This document shows, piece after piece, positions 38,957 to 47,801 of a DNA stretch of 64,000 nt. The DNA is from Candidatus Tokpelaia sp. JSC188. Its GTDB lineage: Bacteria; Pseudomonadota; Alphaproteobacteria; Rhizobiales; Rhizobiaceae. Numbering within the stretch: position 1 is the stretch's first letter; each line of letters starts with the position of its first letter. The stretch is from positions 20,807-84,806 of the forward strand of contig QENB01000009.1 of NCBI GenBank assembly GCA_003331065.1, in the 5' to 3' direction. Made by a program: the position numbers and the translations under genes. The notes under the pieces were generated by a model. It was not told the origin of the DNA. It worked only from the letters and a program-made list of their open reading frames with translations, and searched no databases.

Positions 38957-38974
38957 CCGCTTTTGTAAAAGCGG
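38957..38974. other. Perfect hairpin between qor-like gene and trcR
   Basis: CCGCTTTT and AAAAGCGG form an 8-base stem with a 2-base loop. On the minus strand it is followed by TATACAGTATAG, which could be a -10 element for trcR. It may end transcription from the upstream oxidoreductase gene or be an operator; neither is certain. Confidence 0.4.
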
Positions 38975-39127
38975 CAAGTGATTGATAAAGAATATGGTAA
39001 TAGCAAGAAATTCAAAAACCTACAGTTTGCAGCTGGCATGTAAAAAATTATTTTCACAAATAGGAATGTAGTTTAGAATCATGTTTTAACTGTTAGTTTT
39101 GCATTCAAGTATTTTTATTACGTAAAA

Positions 39128-40123
39128 TTAAACCATTTTAAGGATAATTTTTCCAATATTCATACCTTTCTCTATATATTCATGCGCTTTAGATGCTTGG
39201 TCAAGCGGTAATATTTTATAAATAATCGGTTTTATAGTATTATTTTCTAGAAGCGGCCAGACATTTTTACGTAATAAATTAGCAACCTCTTCTTTGAAAG
39301 TAATCTCTCTTGCCCGTAGAGTGGAACCGGTATGAATCAGCCGTTTTACCATCAGTGTATTGAGATTAATTGTTGTTTTATGGCCATTCAGAAATGCGAT
39401 TTGAACAATACGGCCTTCTGTGGCAGCAATTTTATAATTGAGCTCAGTATAATCACCGCCAATCATATCCAGAATGACATTAACCCCTTTTTTATGCGTG
39501 AATTCATTAATCTCTTTGACAAAATTTTGTGTACGATAATTAATGGCAAGATCAGCGCCAAGATCGACGCAAATCTTGCATTTTTTTGTGGTACCCGCTG
39601 TGACGATAACTGATGATCCAAAAGCTTTTGCAAGCTGAATTGCTGTTGTACCGATTCCTGAACTTCCACCGTGAACAAGCAAAATTTCACCTTTAGTAAG
39701 TTGGCCAAATTGAAAAACATTGCTCCAGACTGTAAAAAAAGCCTCCGGTATTGCCGCAGCATGGATATAGCTCATGCTTTGTGGAATCGGAAGTACATTA
39801 CGCTCATCGGCTACGGCAAATTCAGCATAACCACCGCCGACTACAAGAGCCATAACCTTAGCGCCTAGCGAATAGCGGTTAGCATTTTTACCGTGATCAA
39901 TCACTTCGCCGGCAATCTCAAGTCCAGGTAACGATGAAGCCCCTAGCGGAGGTGGATAAATACCTTGGCGTTGGGCAATATCAGGGCGGTTTACGCCAGC
40001 GGCGTAAACACGGATTAAGACTTCATATTTTTCCGGTTTAGGCACAGGAACCGTTCTGATTTGTAGGACATTAGGACCGCCAGGTTCGGTTATTTCGACA
40101 CCACGCATTTCTTTTGGAATCAT
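39128..40123 (-). CDS. NAD(P)H quinone oxidoreductase, PIG3 family
   Basis: Zinc-free medium-chain dehydrogenase of 331 residues. The N-terminal fold shows PGLEIAGEVIDHGKNANRYS, the cofactor site LLVHGGSSGIGTTAIQLAKA, and DMIGGDYTELNYK. It likely reduces quinones with NADPH. The start at 40123 (MIPKEMRGVEIT) fits, though ATG 40108 (MRGVEIT) is also possible. It lies on the same strand as trcR, 262 bases before it. Confidence 0.9.
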   Translation of the reverse strand: MIPKEMRGVEITEPGGPNVLQIRTVPVPKPEKYEVLIRVYAAGVNRPDIAQRQGIYPPPLGASSLPGLEIAGEVIDHGKNANRYSLGAKVMALVVGGGYAEFAVADERNVLPIPQSMSYIHAAAIPEAFFTVWSNVFQFGQLTKGEILLVHGGSSGIGTTAIQLAKAFGSSVIVTAGTTKKCKICVDLGADLAINYRTQNFVKEINEFTHKKGVNVILDMIGGDYTELNYKIAATEGRIVQIAFLNGHKTTINLNTLMVKRLIHTGSTLRAREITFKEEVANLLRKNVWPLLENNTIKPIIYKILPLDQASKAHEYIEKGMNIGKIILKMV

Positions 40124-40480
40124 GTTGTTCTTGCTTTGTATAGATCTCTTTTGGGATATATTCGCTGGTATCCAGCTATTATGATGAAATTAAGCTAAAA
40201 GACTTTTGCAATCAATACATATAAAATCGTATGCCCTGCAACCGCAATGTGGGATAGAAGAAAGCTAAGAAATAGAAGAGCTCTTTTAAAGGAAATCTAG
40301 AGTTCTTTCTAATTCCTTTGGGTAAATTTGTTATATGCTTAATCAACAGAAAGCGATAAGTTTCCTATTCTGGACTGCGTATAAATAGGAGTATGCATGA
40401 ATCAGCTAAATAGTTGCAAAAACTCGAAAATAATACCATTTTGACACTTTAAATACTGTAAAACGGGAGATCGTTCTAAA
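40124..40480. other. Divergent promoter region of the oxidoreductase and purE
   Basis: Over 350 AT-rich bases between divergent genes. The only clear element is CGGGAGA shortly before the purE ATG. No riboswitch-like structure was recognised. Confidence 0.45.
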
Positions 40481-40984
40481 ATGATAAGTAAAGGTGCCGA
40501 TATTGCCATTATAATGGGAAGCCAATCTGATTGGGATACCATGCGTCATACGGCGCAAATACTCGATAGGCTAAAGATAAGTTATAAGGCTCGTATTATC
40601 TCAGCGCATCGTACACCTGATCGGTTCGTGACATTTGCCAAAGAGGCTAAAAAGTCAGGATTTAGGGTAATTATTGCTGGTGCTGGTGGTGCTGCTCATC
40701 TGCCAGGTATGGCTGCAGCTATGACTCCGCTGCCGGTGCTTGGTGTTCCTATACAGTCAAGCGCTCTTTCAGGGCAAGATTCACTTTTCTCTATTGTACA
40801 AATGCCTTCCGGCATTCCTGTTGGCACATTAGCAATTGGTAAACCAGGTGCTATAAATGCGGCACTGCTTGCAGCAGCTATACTTGCTGTTTTTGATAAT
40901 GTACTAGCTAGGCGCCTTGATGCATGGCGGGAGGAACAAACCTCTAGTGTCCCTGAATTTCCAATAGAAGGACATGGAGCATGA
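40481..40984 (+). CDS. purE: N5-carboxyaminoimidazole ribonucleotide mutase
   Basis: Class I PurE converts N5-CAIR to CAIR in purine synthesis. It has 167 residues. Motifs are [12 protein letters not shown] (phosphate loop), SAHRTPDR (catalytic His) and [20 protein letters not shown] with [15 protein letters not shown]. Class I enzymes need PurK to make N5-CAIR; purK normally follows directly in rhizobia but is not next to it here. Confidence 0.97.
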   Translation: MISKGADIAIIMGSQSDWDTMRHTAQILDRLKISYKARIISAHRTPDRFVTFAKEAKKSGFRVIIAGAGGAAHLPGMAAAMTPLPVLGVPIQSSALSGQDSLFSIVQMPSGIPVGTLAIGKPGAINAALLAAAILAVFDNVLARRLDAWREEQTSSVPEFPIEGHGA

Positions 40985-41395
40985 GATATTGAAAGAGCGG
41001 AAAATGCAGCTCTAATGGAAGGAAAGTTTTCCTGTGTGATTTATAAATTATAATCACAGTCCGTTTGCTTTTAGAAGGTTCTTAAACCTGCCTTCTTTCG
41101 GACAAGAATATTATGAGTATCCGGATTGTGGTTTTTATTTTATGTAGGAAAACGAAGTAAAGGTGCGTCTGTACAACAACGGAGATTTTCTCATATAGTA
41201 ACACCATATGATGAATGAGCCAGAAGGCTCTGTTTTTGAACAGTTTTACTTGATTCGCTCAGAATAAATATTCTATGCACTAACAGCATTCATATATCGA
41301 TATGTTCCGGCGAAGAATTTTTCTTCTCTGTATTTTTTGTATCGTATCGAGAGGGTGATAGGCTCTGTATACTTTATCTATAAATATATCAATAG
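40985..41395. other. Gene-free stretch where purK would be expected
   Basis: No PurK motifs are readable. A 7-base stem (TGTGATT / AATCACA, 41035-41058) 50 bases past purE may be a weak terminator. Nothing else is seen. Confidence 0.5.
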
Positions 41396-41425
41396 TTGAC
41401 AAACTTCATGATTTTTATCTATTAT
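41396..41425 (+). promoter_or_regulatory. Sigma-70-type promoter before rpmJ
   Basis: A perfect -35 TTGACA at 41396-41401 and TATTAT at 41420-41425, with an 18-base spacer, about 80 bases before the rpmJ start. Five of six -10 bases match the consensus. Confidence 0.65.
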
Positions 41426-41502
41426 GTATAGGTAGGGTGTGTTAGATGTTCAGTCTTGTTTTTAAATTCCCGGCAACGGGCTTGATGATGTTAGTAATTG
41501 GC

Positions 41503-41628
41503 ATGAAAATCAAAAATTCGCTTAGAGCACTTAAAATTCGCCATCGTGATAATCGTATGGTTCGTCGCAGAGGTCGTGTTTATATTATCAATAAGATAGC
41601 GCCTCGGTTTAAAGCTTGTCAGGGATAG
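41503..41628 (+). CDS. rpmJ: 50S ribosomal protein L36, C-minus (YkgO-type)
   Basis: A 41-residue basic protein: [20 protein letters not shown], then [20 protein letters not shown] and G. It lacks the CxxC-type zinc ribbon of classical L36 (the single Cys near the end cannot form it), so it is the zinc-free form. No second rpmJ copy lies in the spc operon of this window. I start at ATG 41503; the longer frame from 41446 includes no L36 sequence. Confidence 0.92.
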   Translation: MKIKNSLRALKIRHRDNRMVRRRGRVYIINKIAPRFKACQG

Positions 41629-41759
41629 GGTTTTTCATTTGTTGTTTACAGAATGTGGTCATCCTTTTATAACCATTCCACAGGATTAGGTATGGTAGGT
41701 GCACTTTGTAAATCCGCTTTTTAGCGAAATAGTGAATAGTTGTGTATCAGTGTTTCTTG

Positions 41760-42052
41760 TCAAGCTTTGAGACTGTTTTCTAGAAGTTTATGTGCTTCAT
41801 CCTCAATTAGGCGTATTAATGCCTGAAGATCGAAATTCGTAGAAAGAGGTCCAGTAGACAATTGACATTGCTTTTTGCATCTATAGTGGAGCGATTTTAT
41901 CGCGCTAACTGTAGAATAAAGTTGAATAACACTTCATCGAGTGGATCGATGATTTGCTTCGATTTTATTTTTCCGGCCTTGATGCGGTTATGAAAATAAT
42001 AAACTGCAGGAAGCTTAATTTGTTGTCGTGCTCTTAAATAAGAGAAAGCTGA
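41760..42052 (-). pseudogene. Frameshifted remnant of an unrecognised conserved gene
   Basis: The minus strand reads SAFSYLRARQQIKLPAVYYF, HNRIKAGKIKSKQIIDPLDE and VLFNF in one frame. It continues, after a one-base change, as QLYSTVSAIKSLHYRCKKQC and QLSTGPLSTNFDLQALIRLI, ending EDEAHKLLENSLKA at a TGA at 41760. The two parts join smoothly, which suggests a single former gene with one frameshift and no intact start. The family is not known to me. It lies between rpmJ and the 6S RNA, in the opposite direction. Confidence 0.4.
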
Positions 42053-42129
42053 TTACGTAATCTAACTTATCAAAATCACTAGTATATTATGCTATATTAT
42101 AGTATACAAGGGACGGTGTTCTGCGCTTC

Positions 42130-42285
42130 ACGATAGGAATAAAATATCCTTGGGGCCTTGTTGATCCTTAAGGGTGCCGTCCCTGATAGGGGCTCGTAGG
42201 CCTTATCATATAGCACCCACCTGTTGCTGATTCCCCTGGATCAGAATTTCGTCGGTTGTCGTGGTCACCCTATTTATTCTATGGG
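42130..42285 (+). ncRNA. ssrS: 6S RNA (ssrS) candidate
   Basis: A GC-richer island of about 150 bases just before ygfA, the classic place of 6S RNA in proteobacteria. Its ends pair: ATAGGAATAAA (42133-42143) with TTTATTCTAT (42273-42282). Inside, AGGGTG pairs with CACCCT near 42266, leaving a large central bubble, and a small hairpin CTGAT...ATCAG closes the tip region. This rod with a central bubble is the 6S shape that mimics an open promoter and binds sigma-70 RNA polymerase. An AT-rich TATATTATGC-type element precedes it. Length fits the family. Not confirmed by covariance. Confidence 0.6.
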
Positions 42286-42469
42286 AGCGGTTTTTGTATA
42301 TATGAAAATTTAAAATAAACTCTTAACTACCTATGTTATCTTTTCAGCAAGGTTCGTTGTTATTTGCTAATACCTATTGTAATAGGGTTTTTCTGACAAA
42401 ATGGTTTAAAATGATTTGATAGAGTATAGTGTAGAGAATTTCTATTCCAGAGATATTTGGAATAAATCT

Positions 42470-43033
42470 GTGAAAAATCGGAAAAATGAATTGCGTTGTC
42501 AGGCGTTAAATCGACGTAATAGGTTGCAGGAGAGAAAGCGTCGTGATGCTTCTGAGGCTCTTGTTATCAATGCGGAAGGACTTTTTTCAGAAACTGAAAT
42601 AATATCATCTTTTTGGCCTATCGGCTCTGAAATTGATTCGCGTCCTTTGATGGTCGCATTGGAAAAACAGGGAAAACAGCTAGCATTACCAGCTGTTACT
42701 GGGGAAAGGACTATTGTATTCCGCCGCTTTAATATGGGCGATTCACTTATCAACATGGCATATGGTACGAAAGGTCCACCTGCCGACGCGGATATGGTTG
42801 ATCCGACAACAATACTAATTCCCCTTATAGCTTTTGATGTTCAAGGCAATCGCATCGGTTATGGTGGTGGCTACTATGACAGGGCTGTCGCACAAATGCA
42901 CAAACGAGGCCTGAAAGTACACCTTATTGGTCTTGCTTTTAATTGTCAACAAGTAGAAAATATCCCTGTCGAGCCACATGATTTATCTATGGAGGCTATT
43001 TTGACGGAAAGTGGCTTTAGGTTTTTTTTCTAA
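42470..43033 (+). CDS. ygfA: 5-formyltetrahydrofolate cyclo-ligase
   Basis: It converts 5-formyltetrahydrofolate to 5,10-methenyltetrahydrofolate with ATP. Family motifs are SFWPIGSEIDSRPLM, the phosphate loop in IPLIAFDVQGNRIGYGGGYY, GLAFNCQQVENIPVEPHD at the C-terminus. The start is uncertain: GTG 42470 (VKNRKNELRCQAL) gives 187 residues and fits homologues; an in-frame TTG at 42416 would give 205. It follows the 6S RNA and precedes the phosphoesterase gene, the usual rhizobial order. Confidence 0.9.
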   Translation: MKNRKNELRCQALNRRNRLQERKRRDASEALVINAEGLFSETEIISSFWPIGSEIDSRPLMVALEKQGKQLALPAVTGERTIVFRRFNMGDSLINMAYGTKGPPADADMVDPTTILIPLIAFDVQGNRIGYGGGYYDRAVAQMHKRGLKVHLIGLAFNCQQVENIPVEPHDLSMEAILTESGFRFFF

Positions 43034-43058
43034 TAGGCTTTCTTGTTGGAAGGATGCT

Positions 43059-43880
43059 ATGCGTTTTTTGTTTTTGGGTGATATGGTTGGTCGTACAGGT
43101 CGTGATGCTGTGTTTAAAAAGCTACCGGACTTGATTGCTGATCTGCAGCTTGATTTTGTGGTGGTAAATGGTGAAAATGCTGCAAATGGGCATGGTATTA
43201 CCGAAAGGATCTATCTTGAAGCGCTGATTTCTGGTATTGATGTCGTAACAAGTGGGAATCATATTTTTGATCAAAAAGATACGCTTGTATACGCCGACAG
43301 AGCGGATAATCTTCTGCGTCCAGCTAATTTTCCAAAGGGGACCCCTGGCAAGGGATCGGGTATCTATATTGCAAGAAACGGAGCTCGAGTTTTAGTTGCC
43401 AATGTCATGGGTCGTGTTTTCATGTACCCTGATCTGGATGCTCCTTTCGGGGCGGCGGAAAGGATTGTTTCGTCTTGTCCGCTCGGTGAGCAGGTTGATG
43501 CGGTGATTTTTGATTTTCATGCTGAAGCCACAAGTGAAAAACAATGCTTTGGCCATTTTTTGGATAGCAGAGTGAGTGTCGTGGTTGGCACCCATACCCA
43601 TGTACCAACTGCAGATGCGCAGATTCTGGAAGGCGGCACTGCGTATATGTCTGATGCAGGTATGTGTGGGGATTATGATTCTACTCTTGGTATGGATAAG
43701 GAGGAGCCATTGCAGCGTTTTTTAAGCAAAATCCCACGTTTTCGCTATGAAGCAGCAAACGGTCCAGCAACAATCTGCGGTCTTGCGGTTGATATTTCAG
43801 ATAGAACAGGACTTGCCGAAAAAGTATCTCCTCTACGGATTGGCCCACGGTTACAACCAGTTCTCCCCGAGTTTTGGTAA
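43059..43880 (+). CDS. TIGR00282-family metallophosphoesterase (YmdB-like)
   Basis: A two-metal phosphoesterase of 273 residues from ATG 43059, preceded by GGAAGGA. Metal ligands lie in FLGDMVGRTGRDAV, VVNGENAANGHGI, TSGNHIFDQKD, IFDFHAEATSEKQ and GTHTHVPTADAQI. The Bacillus relative YmdB hydrolyses cyclic dinucleotides and affects biofilm; a similar 2',3'-cNMP or cNMP phosphodiesterase role is possible here. It starts 25 bases after ygfA and is probably in its operon. Confidence 0.92.
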   Translation: MRFLFLGDMVGRTGRDAVFKKLPDLIADLQLDFVVVNGENAANGHGITERIYLEALISGIDVVTSGNHIFDQKDTLVYADRADNLLRPANFPKGTPGKGSGIYIARNGARVLVANVMGRVFMYPDLDAPFGAAERIVSSCPLGEQVDAVIFDFHAEATSEKQCFGHFLDSRVSVVVGTHTHVPTADAQILEGGTAYMSDAGMCGDYDSTLGMDKEEPLQRFLSKIPRFRYEAANGPATICGLAVDISDRTGLAEKVSPLRIGPRLQPVLPEFW

Positions 43881-44049
43881 AATAAGCATCTTGAAGAGAT
43901 TCGGGTGCTAAAGATTGCACATTAGTTTAATTTTAGCAATATTTTTTCGTAAAAGATCTGCTATTCAACTTTTCATATGATTGTCTTTGAGTAAGCTCTA
44001 GAATTTTGCGAAGAGTGCTGTCAGTAGTCTAAATTTAGGCAGGAATGTT

Positions 44050-44796
44050 ATGGCTGGTCATTCACAGTTTAAAAATATTATGCATCGTAAGGGACGTCAG
44101 GATGCTATACGTTCTAAGATATTTTCCAAACTTACGCGTGAAATTACAGTTGCTGCTAAGCAAGGATTAGCGGATCCTATCATGAATCCGCGTTTGCGCT
44201 TTGCGATCCAAAATGCCAAAATGCAGTCTATGCCAAAAGATAATATTAAACGAGCCATTAAGAAAGCTTCAAGCGGAGATGGGGCAAATTATGAAGAAAT
44301 CCGCTATGAAGGTTATGGACCAGGCGGTGTAGCTATTATTGTCGAAACATTGACAGATAACCGCAATCGCACGGCATCCAATATCCGCTCAGCCTTTACA
44401 AAGTCGGGGGGTGTTCTAGGAGAAAAAGGATCAGTGGGCTTTATATTCAACCGTATCAGTAAAATTATTTATAAATCTGCGGTGGGAGATGCTAAAATAG
44501 TTATGGAAGCGGCTATAGAGTCCGGTGCTGAAGATGTATACTCAGATGAAAATACTCATCTCATAGTCTGTGCATTTGAAGATGTAGGTGCGGTTTACAA
44601 CATCCTTGAAAAGACGCTGGGTGAAGCGGAGTTGATCAAAACAGTATGGCATCCCACAACCTTGATTCCTATTAATGAGGAGAAAACTCGATCTGTACTG
44701 AAATTAATCAGCATACTTGATGATGACGATGATGTACAAAATGTTTATGCCAATTTTGAAGTCAGTGATGCAATCGTAGCAAAACTTTCTGACTGA
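44050..44796 (+). CDS. yebC: YebC/PmpR-family protein (TACO1-like)
   Basis: Conserved protein of 248 residues: [20 protein letters not shown], the helical [20 protein letters not shown], and the central [20 protein letters not shown]. Its members were called transcription regulators; YebC and TACO1 are also tied to relief of ribosome stalling. In rhizobia it precedes ruvC; here nothing follows within 390 bases. An AGGAATGTT ribosome site precedes the ATG. Confidence 0.96.
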   Translation: MAGHSQFKNIMHRKGRQDAIRSKIFSKLTREITVAAKQGLADPIMNPRLRFAIQNAKMQSMPKDNIKRAIKKASSGDGANYEEIRYEGYGPGGVAIIVETLTDNRNRTASNIRSAFTKSGGVLGEKGSVGFIFNRISKIIYKSAVGDAKIVMEAAIESGAEDVYSDENTHLIVCAFEDVGAVYNILEKTLGEAELIKTVWHPTTLIPINEEKTRSVLKLISILDDDDDVQNVYANFEVSDAIVAKLSD

Positions 44797-44799
44797 AGA

Positions 44800-44823
44800 A
44801 AAAACTTTTCTTTTCAAGTTTTT
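44800..44823 (+). terminator. Probable terminator of yebC
   Basis: AAAAACTT and AAGTTTTT pair across an 8-base loop right after the yebC stop, followed by TCTATC. AT-rich but well placed; moderate confidence. Confidence 0.5.
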
Positions 44824-45188
44824 CTATCACCCTTTCTGTTTTTATTTTATGCTATGTGTGTTAGTTTTGTCTTTTAGATATCTGAATTTATTTTCAGAAG
44901 AAAGTATGTTTGTTCTAGTATTATTTGTAGCATTTTATTTTTGTCCGAACTTAACTTACTCAAACGAGCAAAATACTATAATTTAATGATTGAAGTGGTC
45001 GAATATAGTGTACTCAGCGTGATCTTTTTCACTAGAAAACTGGGTATTAGATTGCCCTGGATGGATTTTTGAATATTACTGTAGTGATAATTATGATACT
45101 GGGTTACAATCTTTTGCAGGACAATCCACTTCTAACTGCCTGACCGCCAATGCAATTACGATTAATCCATTTGGCCAATTTAAGAGGT
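44824..45188. other. Gene-free stretch between convergent yebC and recA
   Basis: AT-rich sequence of 365 bases; no ruvC sequence or other gene is readable. Confidence 0.5.
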
Positions 45189-46277
45189 TTAGTTGACAGT
45201 ATTCTCTTGCAGATTATTAATCTCACCACCATCACTTTCAAGAAATCTATCAGCAATCAAACCTGCATTTTGACGTAACAAGGTTTCGATTTCTTGCGCG
45301 ATAGTTAAGTTTTCTCGCAAAAACTGTTTTGCATTCTCCCGTCCCTGACCAAGGCGCTGCGAACTATAAGAAAACCAAGCGCCAGATTTTTCTATGATAC
45401 TGGCCCTTACACCAAGATCAATCAATTCACCGACTTTGGAAATACCTTCACCATACATGATATCAAATTCAACCTGCTTGAAGGGTGGTGCGAGCTTATT
45501 CTTTACTATCTTAACGCGAGTTTGATTGCCAATAATTTCATCACGGTCCTTCAAGGCACCTATACGTCGGATATCAAGACGAACAGATGCGTAGAATTTT
45601 AAGGCGTTTCCACCAGTTGTTGTTTCCGGTGAGCCAAACATGACACCGATTTTTATACGAATCTGATTAATAAATATAATCATGCAATTAGAGCGTGAAA
45701 CAGACGCTGTTAGCTTACGCAATGCCTGGCTCATTAATCGCGCTTGAAGACCAGGAAGGGAGTCCCCCATCTCTCCTTCAATTTCTGCACGCGGAGTCAA
45801 TGCTGCAACTGAGTCAACTACTAGAACATCAACTGCGCCAGAACGCACTAGCGTATCGGTAATTTCCAATGCCTGTTCACCTGTATCGGGTTGTGAGATT
45901 AACAGATTTTCTAGATCTACACCAAGCTTGCGGGCATAAACCGGATCAAGTGCGTGTTCCGCATCAACAAAGGCACAGATGCCATTATGCTTTTGCGCCT
46001 CAGCAATCGTGTGCAATGCCATTGTTGTCTTTCCCGAGCTTTCTGGCCCATAAATTTCTACGATGCGCCCTTTTGGCAAGCCACCGACTCCAAGTGCAAT
46101 ATCCAGTGACAATGATCCGGTTGATATAGTCTCAATTTCCACCACATTTTTATTTTGTCCTAAACGCATAATCGAGCCTTTGCCAAAGGCGCGCTCAATT
46201 TGAGAGAGTGCGGCATCCAAAGCTTTTGTCTTGTCCACTGAATTATCCTTAACGAGTTGCAATGAATTTTGAGACAT
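45189..46277 (-). CDS. recA: Recombinase RecA
   Basis: DNA strand-exchange protein and SOS co-protease, 362 residues. The Walker A is [13 protein letters not shown], the Walker [11 protein letters not shown], loop L1 [20 protein letters not shown] and loop L2 [20 protein letters not shown]. In L2 most RecA proteins have QIRMKIGVMFG, so Met to Ile is a mild change. The acidic C-terminal tail is short. It lies alone on the minus strand. No clear SOS box was recognised by eye. Confidence 0.98.
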   Translation of the reverse strand: MSQNSLQLVKDNSVDKTKALDAALSQIERAFGKGSIMRLGQNKNVVEIETISTGSLSLDIALGVGGLPKGRIVEIYGPESSGKTTMALHTIAEAQKHNGICAFVDAEHALDPVYARKLGVDLENLLISQPDTGEQALEITDTLVRSGAVDVLVVDSVAALTPRAEIEGEMGDSLPGLQARLMSQALRKLTASVSRSNCMIIFINQIRIKIGVMFGSPETTTGGNALKFYASVRLDIRRIGALKDRDEIIGNQTRVKIVKNKLAPPFKQVEFDIMYGEGISKVGELIDLGVRASIIEKSGAWFSYSSQRLGQGRENAKQFLRENLTIAQEIETLLRQNAGLIADRFLESDGGEINNLQENTVN

Positions 46278-46495
46278 ATTATATTACCCTCTCAGCTTAC
46301 CTTACATAAGCCTGCAAGGACCTTTTATTGTACCATATGTGAATGGCATTTTGATGTGATAGTTTTCTGAATATTGATATTTTCCAATATATTTGGATAT
46401 CCAACTGTTTTAATTCACTATTTATACGACTAATTCTCGTTTTTACACATTTGTAAAATCTGGGGAATAGATGCCCTCTTTTCTCTAAAAATACT

Positions 46496-47161
46496 CTAAT
46501 CTACTGTAAGTGGAGAAATCTGAATTTCAACACGACGATTAAGTGTACGCCCTAGTTCTGTTGCATTGTTTGCGACCGGGCGAGAGGAGCCGTATCCAAC
46601 AATCGATAACCGCTGCTTATCAATTCCCTGCGAATTCAGATACTGGGCAACTGCTAATGCACGGCGTTCAGAAAGCGAATAATTATGAACTACCTTTCCA
46701 GTCGAATCCGTATGGCCTAATACATTAACAATTGATTTATTATATTTGATCAAAACACGAGCAACGGAATCAAGCTGAGGATAAAACTCCGATCTAATTG
46801 CATCCTGATTGGTATTAAAAGTGATATTACTTGGCATATTTAGAACAATCTGATCACCGCTACGACTCACGGAAATCCCACTTCTTTGCAATTGTGTACG
46901 CAAATCTGCCTCTTGACGATCCATGTAATTGCCAATCATACTGCCGGACAGTGCGCCTATACCAGCTCCGATGAGAACAGCATTACGTTGTGCCTTATTT
47001 GAACCACCGACAAAAAGGCCACTTATTGCACCAATTCCCGCACCTATGGCTGCACCACCTGTAGTTTTTGAAATTTGCCGTTCACCGCTATAAGGGTTAG
47101 CTGTTGTACAAGATGTTAAGAAGCTACTAGCTACTAGCAGGATATAGAATTTCTTTAACAT
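46496..47161 (-). CDS. OmpA-family outer membrane lipoprotein with glycine zipper
   Basis: Probable outer membrane lipoprotein of 221 residues. The signal peptide MLKKFYILLVASSFLTSC ends in the lipobox LTSC. A glycine-zipper segment (GGAAIGAGIGAISGLFVGGS and GAGIGALSGSMIGNY) resembles the rickettsia 17 kDa antigen type. The C-terminal OmpA peptidoglycan-binding domain has NVLGHTDSTGKVVHNYSLSE and RRALAVAQYLNSQGI with SRPVANNATELGRTLNRRVE. It should tie outer membrane to murein (YiaD-like). I start at ATG 47161, with GGAGAAA seven bases upstream; an earlier ATG at 47176 overlaps that site. Confidence 0.9.
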   Translation of the reverse strand: MLKKFYILLVASSFLTSCTTANPYSGERQISKTTGGAAIGAGIGAISGLFVGGSNKAQRNAVLIGAGIGALSGSMIGNYMDRQEADLRTQLQRSGISVSRSGDQIVLNMPSNITFNTNQDAIRSEFYPQLDSVARVLIKYNKSIVNVLGHTDSTGKVVHNYSLSERRALAVAQYLNSQGIDKQRLSIVGYGSSRPVANNATELGRTLNRRVEIQISPLTVD

Positions 47162-47801
47162 AAAAAATTTCTCCATTTTATCGAATATTTGATAATTCCA
47201 TCAGTTTCTACAAACGTAAGCTGTGCAATAGGCCGAAATTTATAGAGCATCAATATTCAGAATCCTGTAATATTTGACCGATTATCACGTAATCTATTTT
47301 ATCATTTTCCTAGATCATTTTTAAATTTTAGATCACTGCGAAAGAAATAATCCTAATCTAAAAATTATCTGGCCTTTCATATTCATAAATAAATCCTTTA
47401 TCAGAATTTTGTTTTATTAGTTCAATTAAGCATTTAGAATATGTTTCTGGTGGTATAAATGAATCATATACAAGGTCAATGATTATCGATAAATGGTGTA
47501 TTTTCATTGCTTTTACCTATTTCTAAAATAGTTAAGCAAATATGCTTCAATTATTCGGGTTCAAATGACTTGCGGTCCAATTAAATTGCTCTTATCCAAG
47601 AACTTCATTAAGTTTTTGAAAGCATACTATTCATGCTGCTAGAAGCAGCAAGTTTCCCTTGTCTTTGAAGCAAAAAAGATCATAATCTACAGTAGATTAT
47701 ATAATATCTTGTCAGATAATACCTCAGATGCAACTTACTACATCAGTAATATAGATAAATCAAAAAAACATGTCATTTAAATTTTATTATTAAGAACTAA
47801 T
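47162..47801. other. Gene-free stretch between OmpA-like gene and protease
   Basis: About 640 AT-rich bases including the OmpA-gene promoter side. A palindrome ATAATCTACAGTAGATTAT occurs near 47680. No gene found. Confidence 0.45.

Noticed and set aside
47670..47705. Palindrome ATAATCTACAGTAGATTAT as an operator
   Set aside because: Short AT-rich palindromes are expected in this DNA, and it is not near a start codon.
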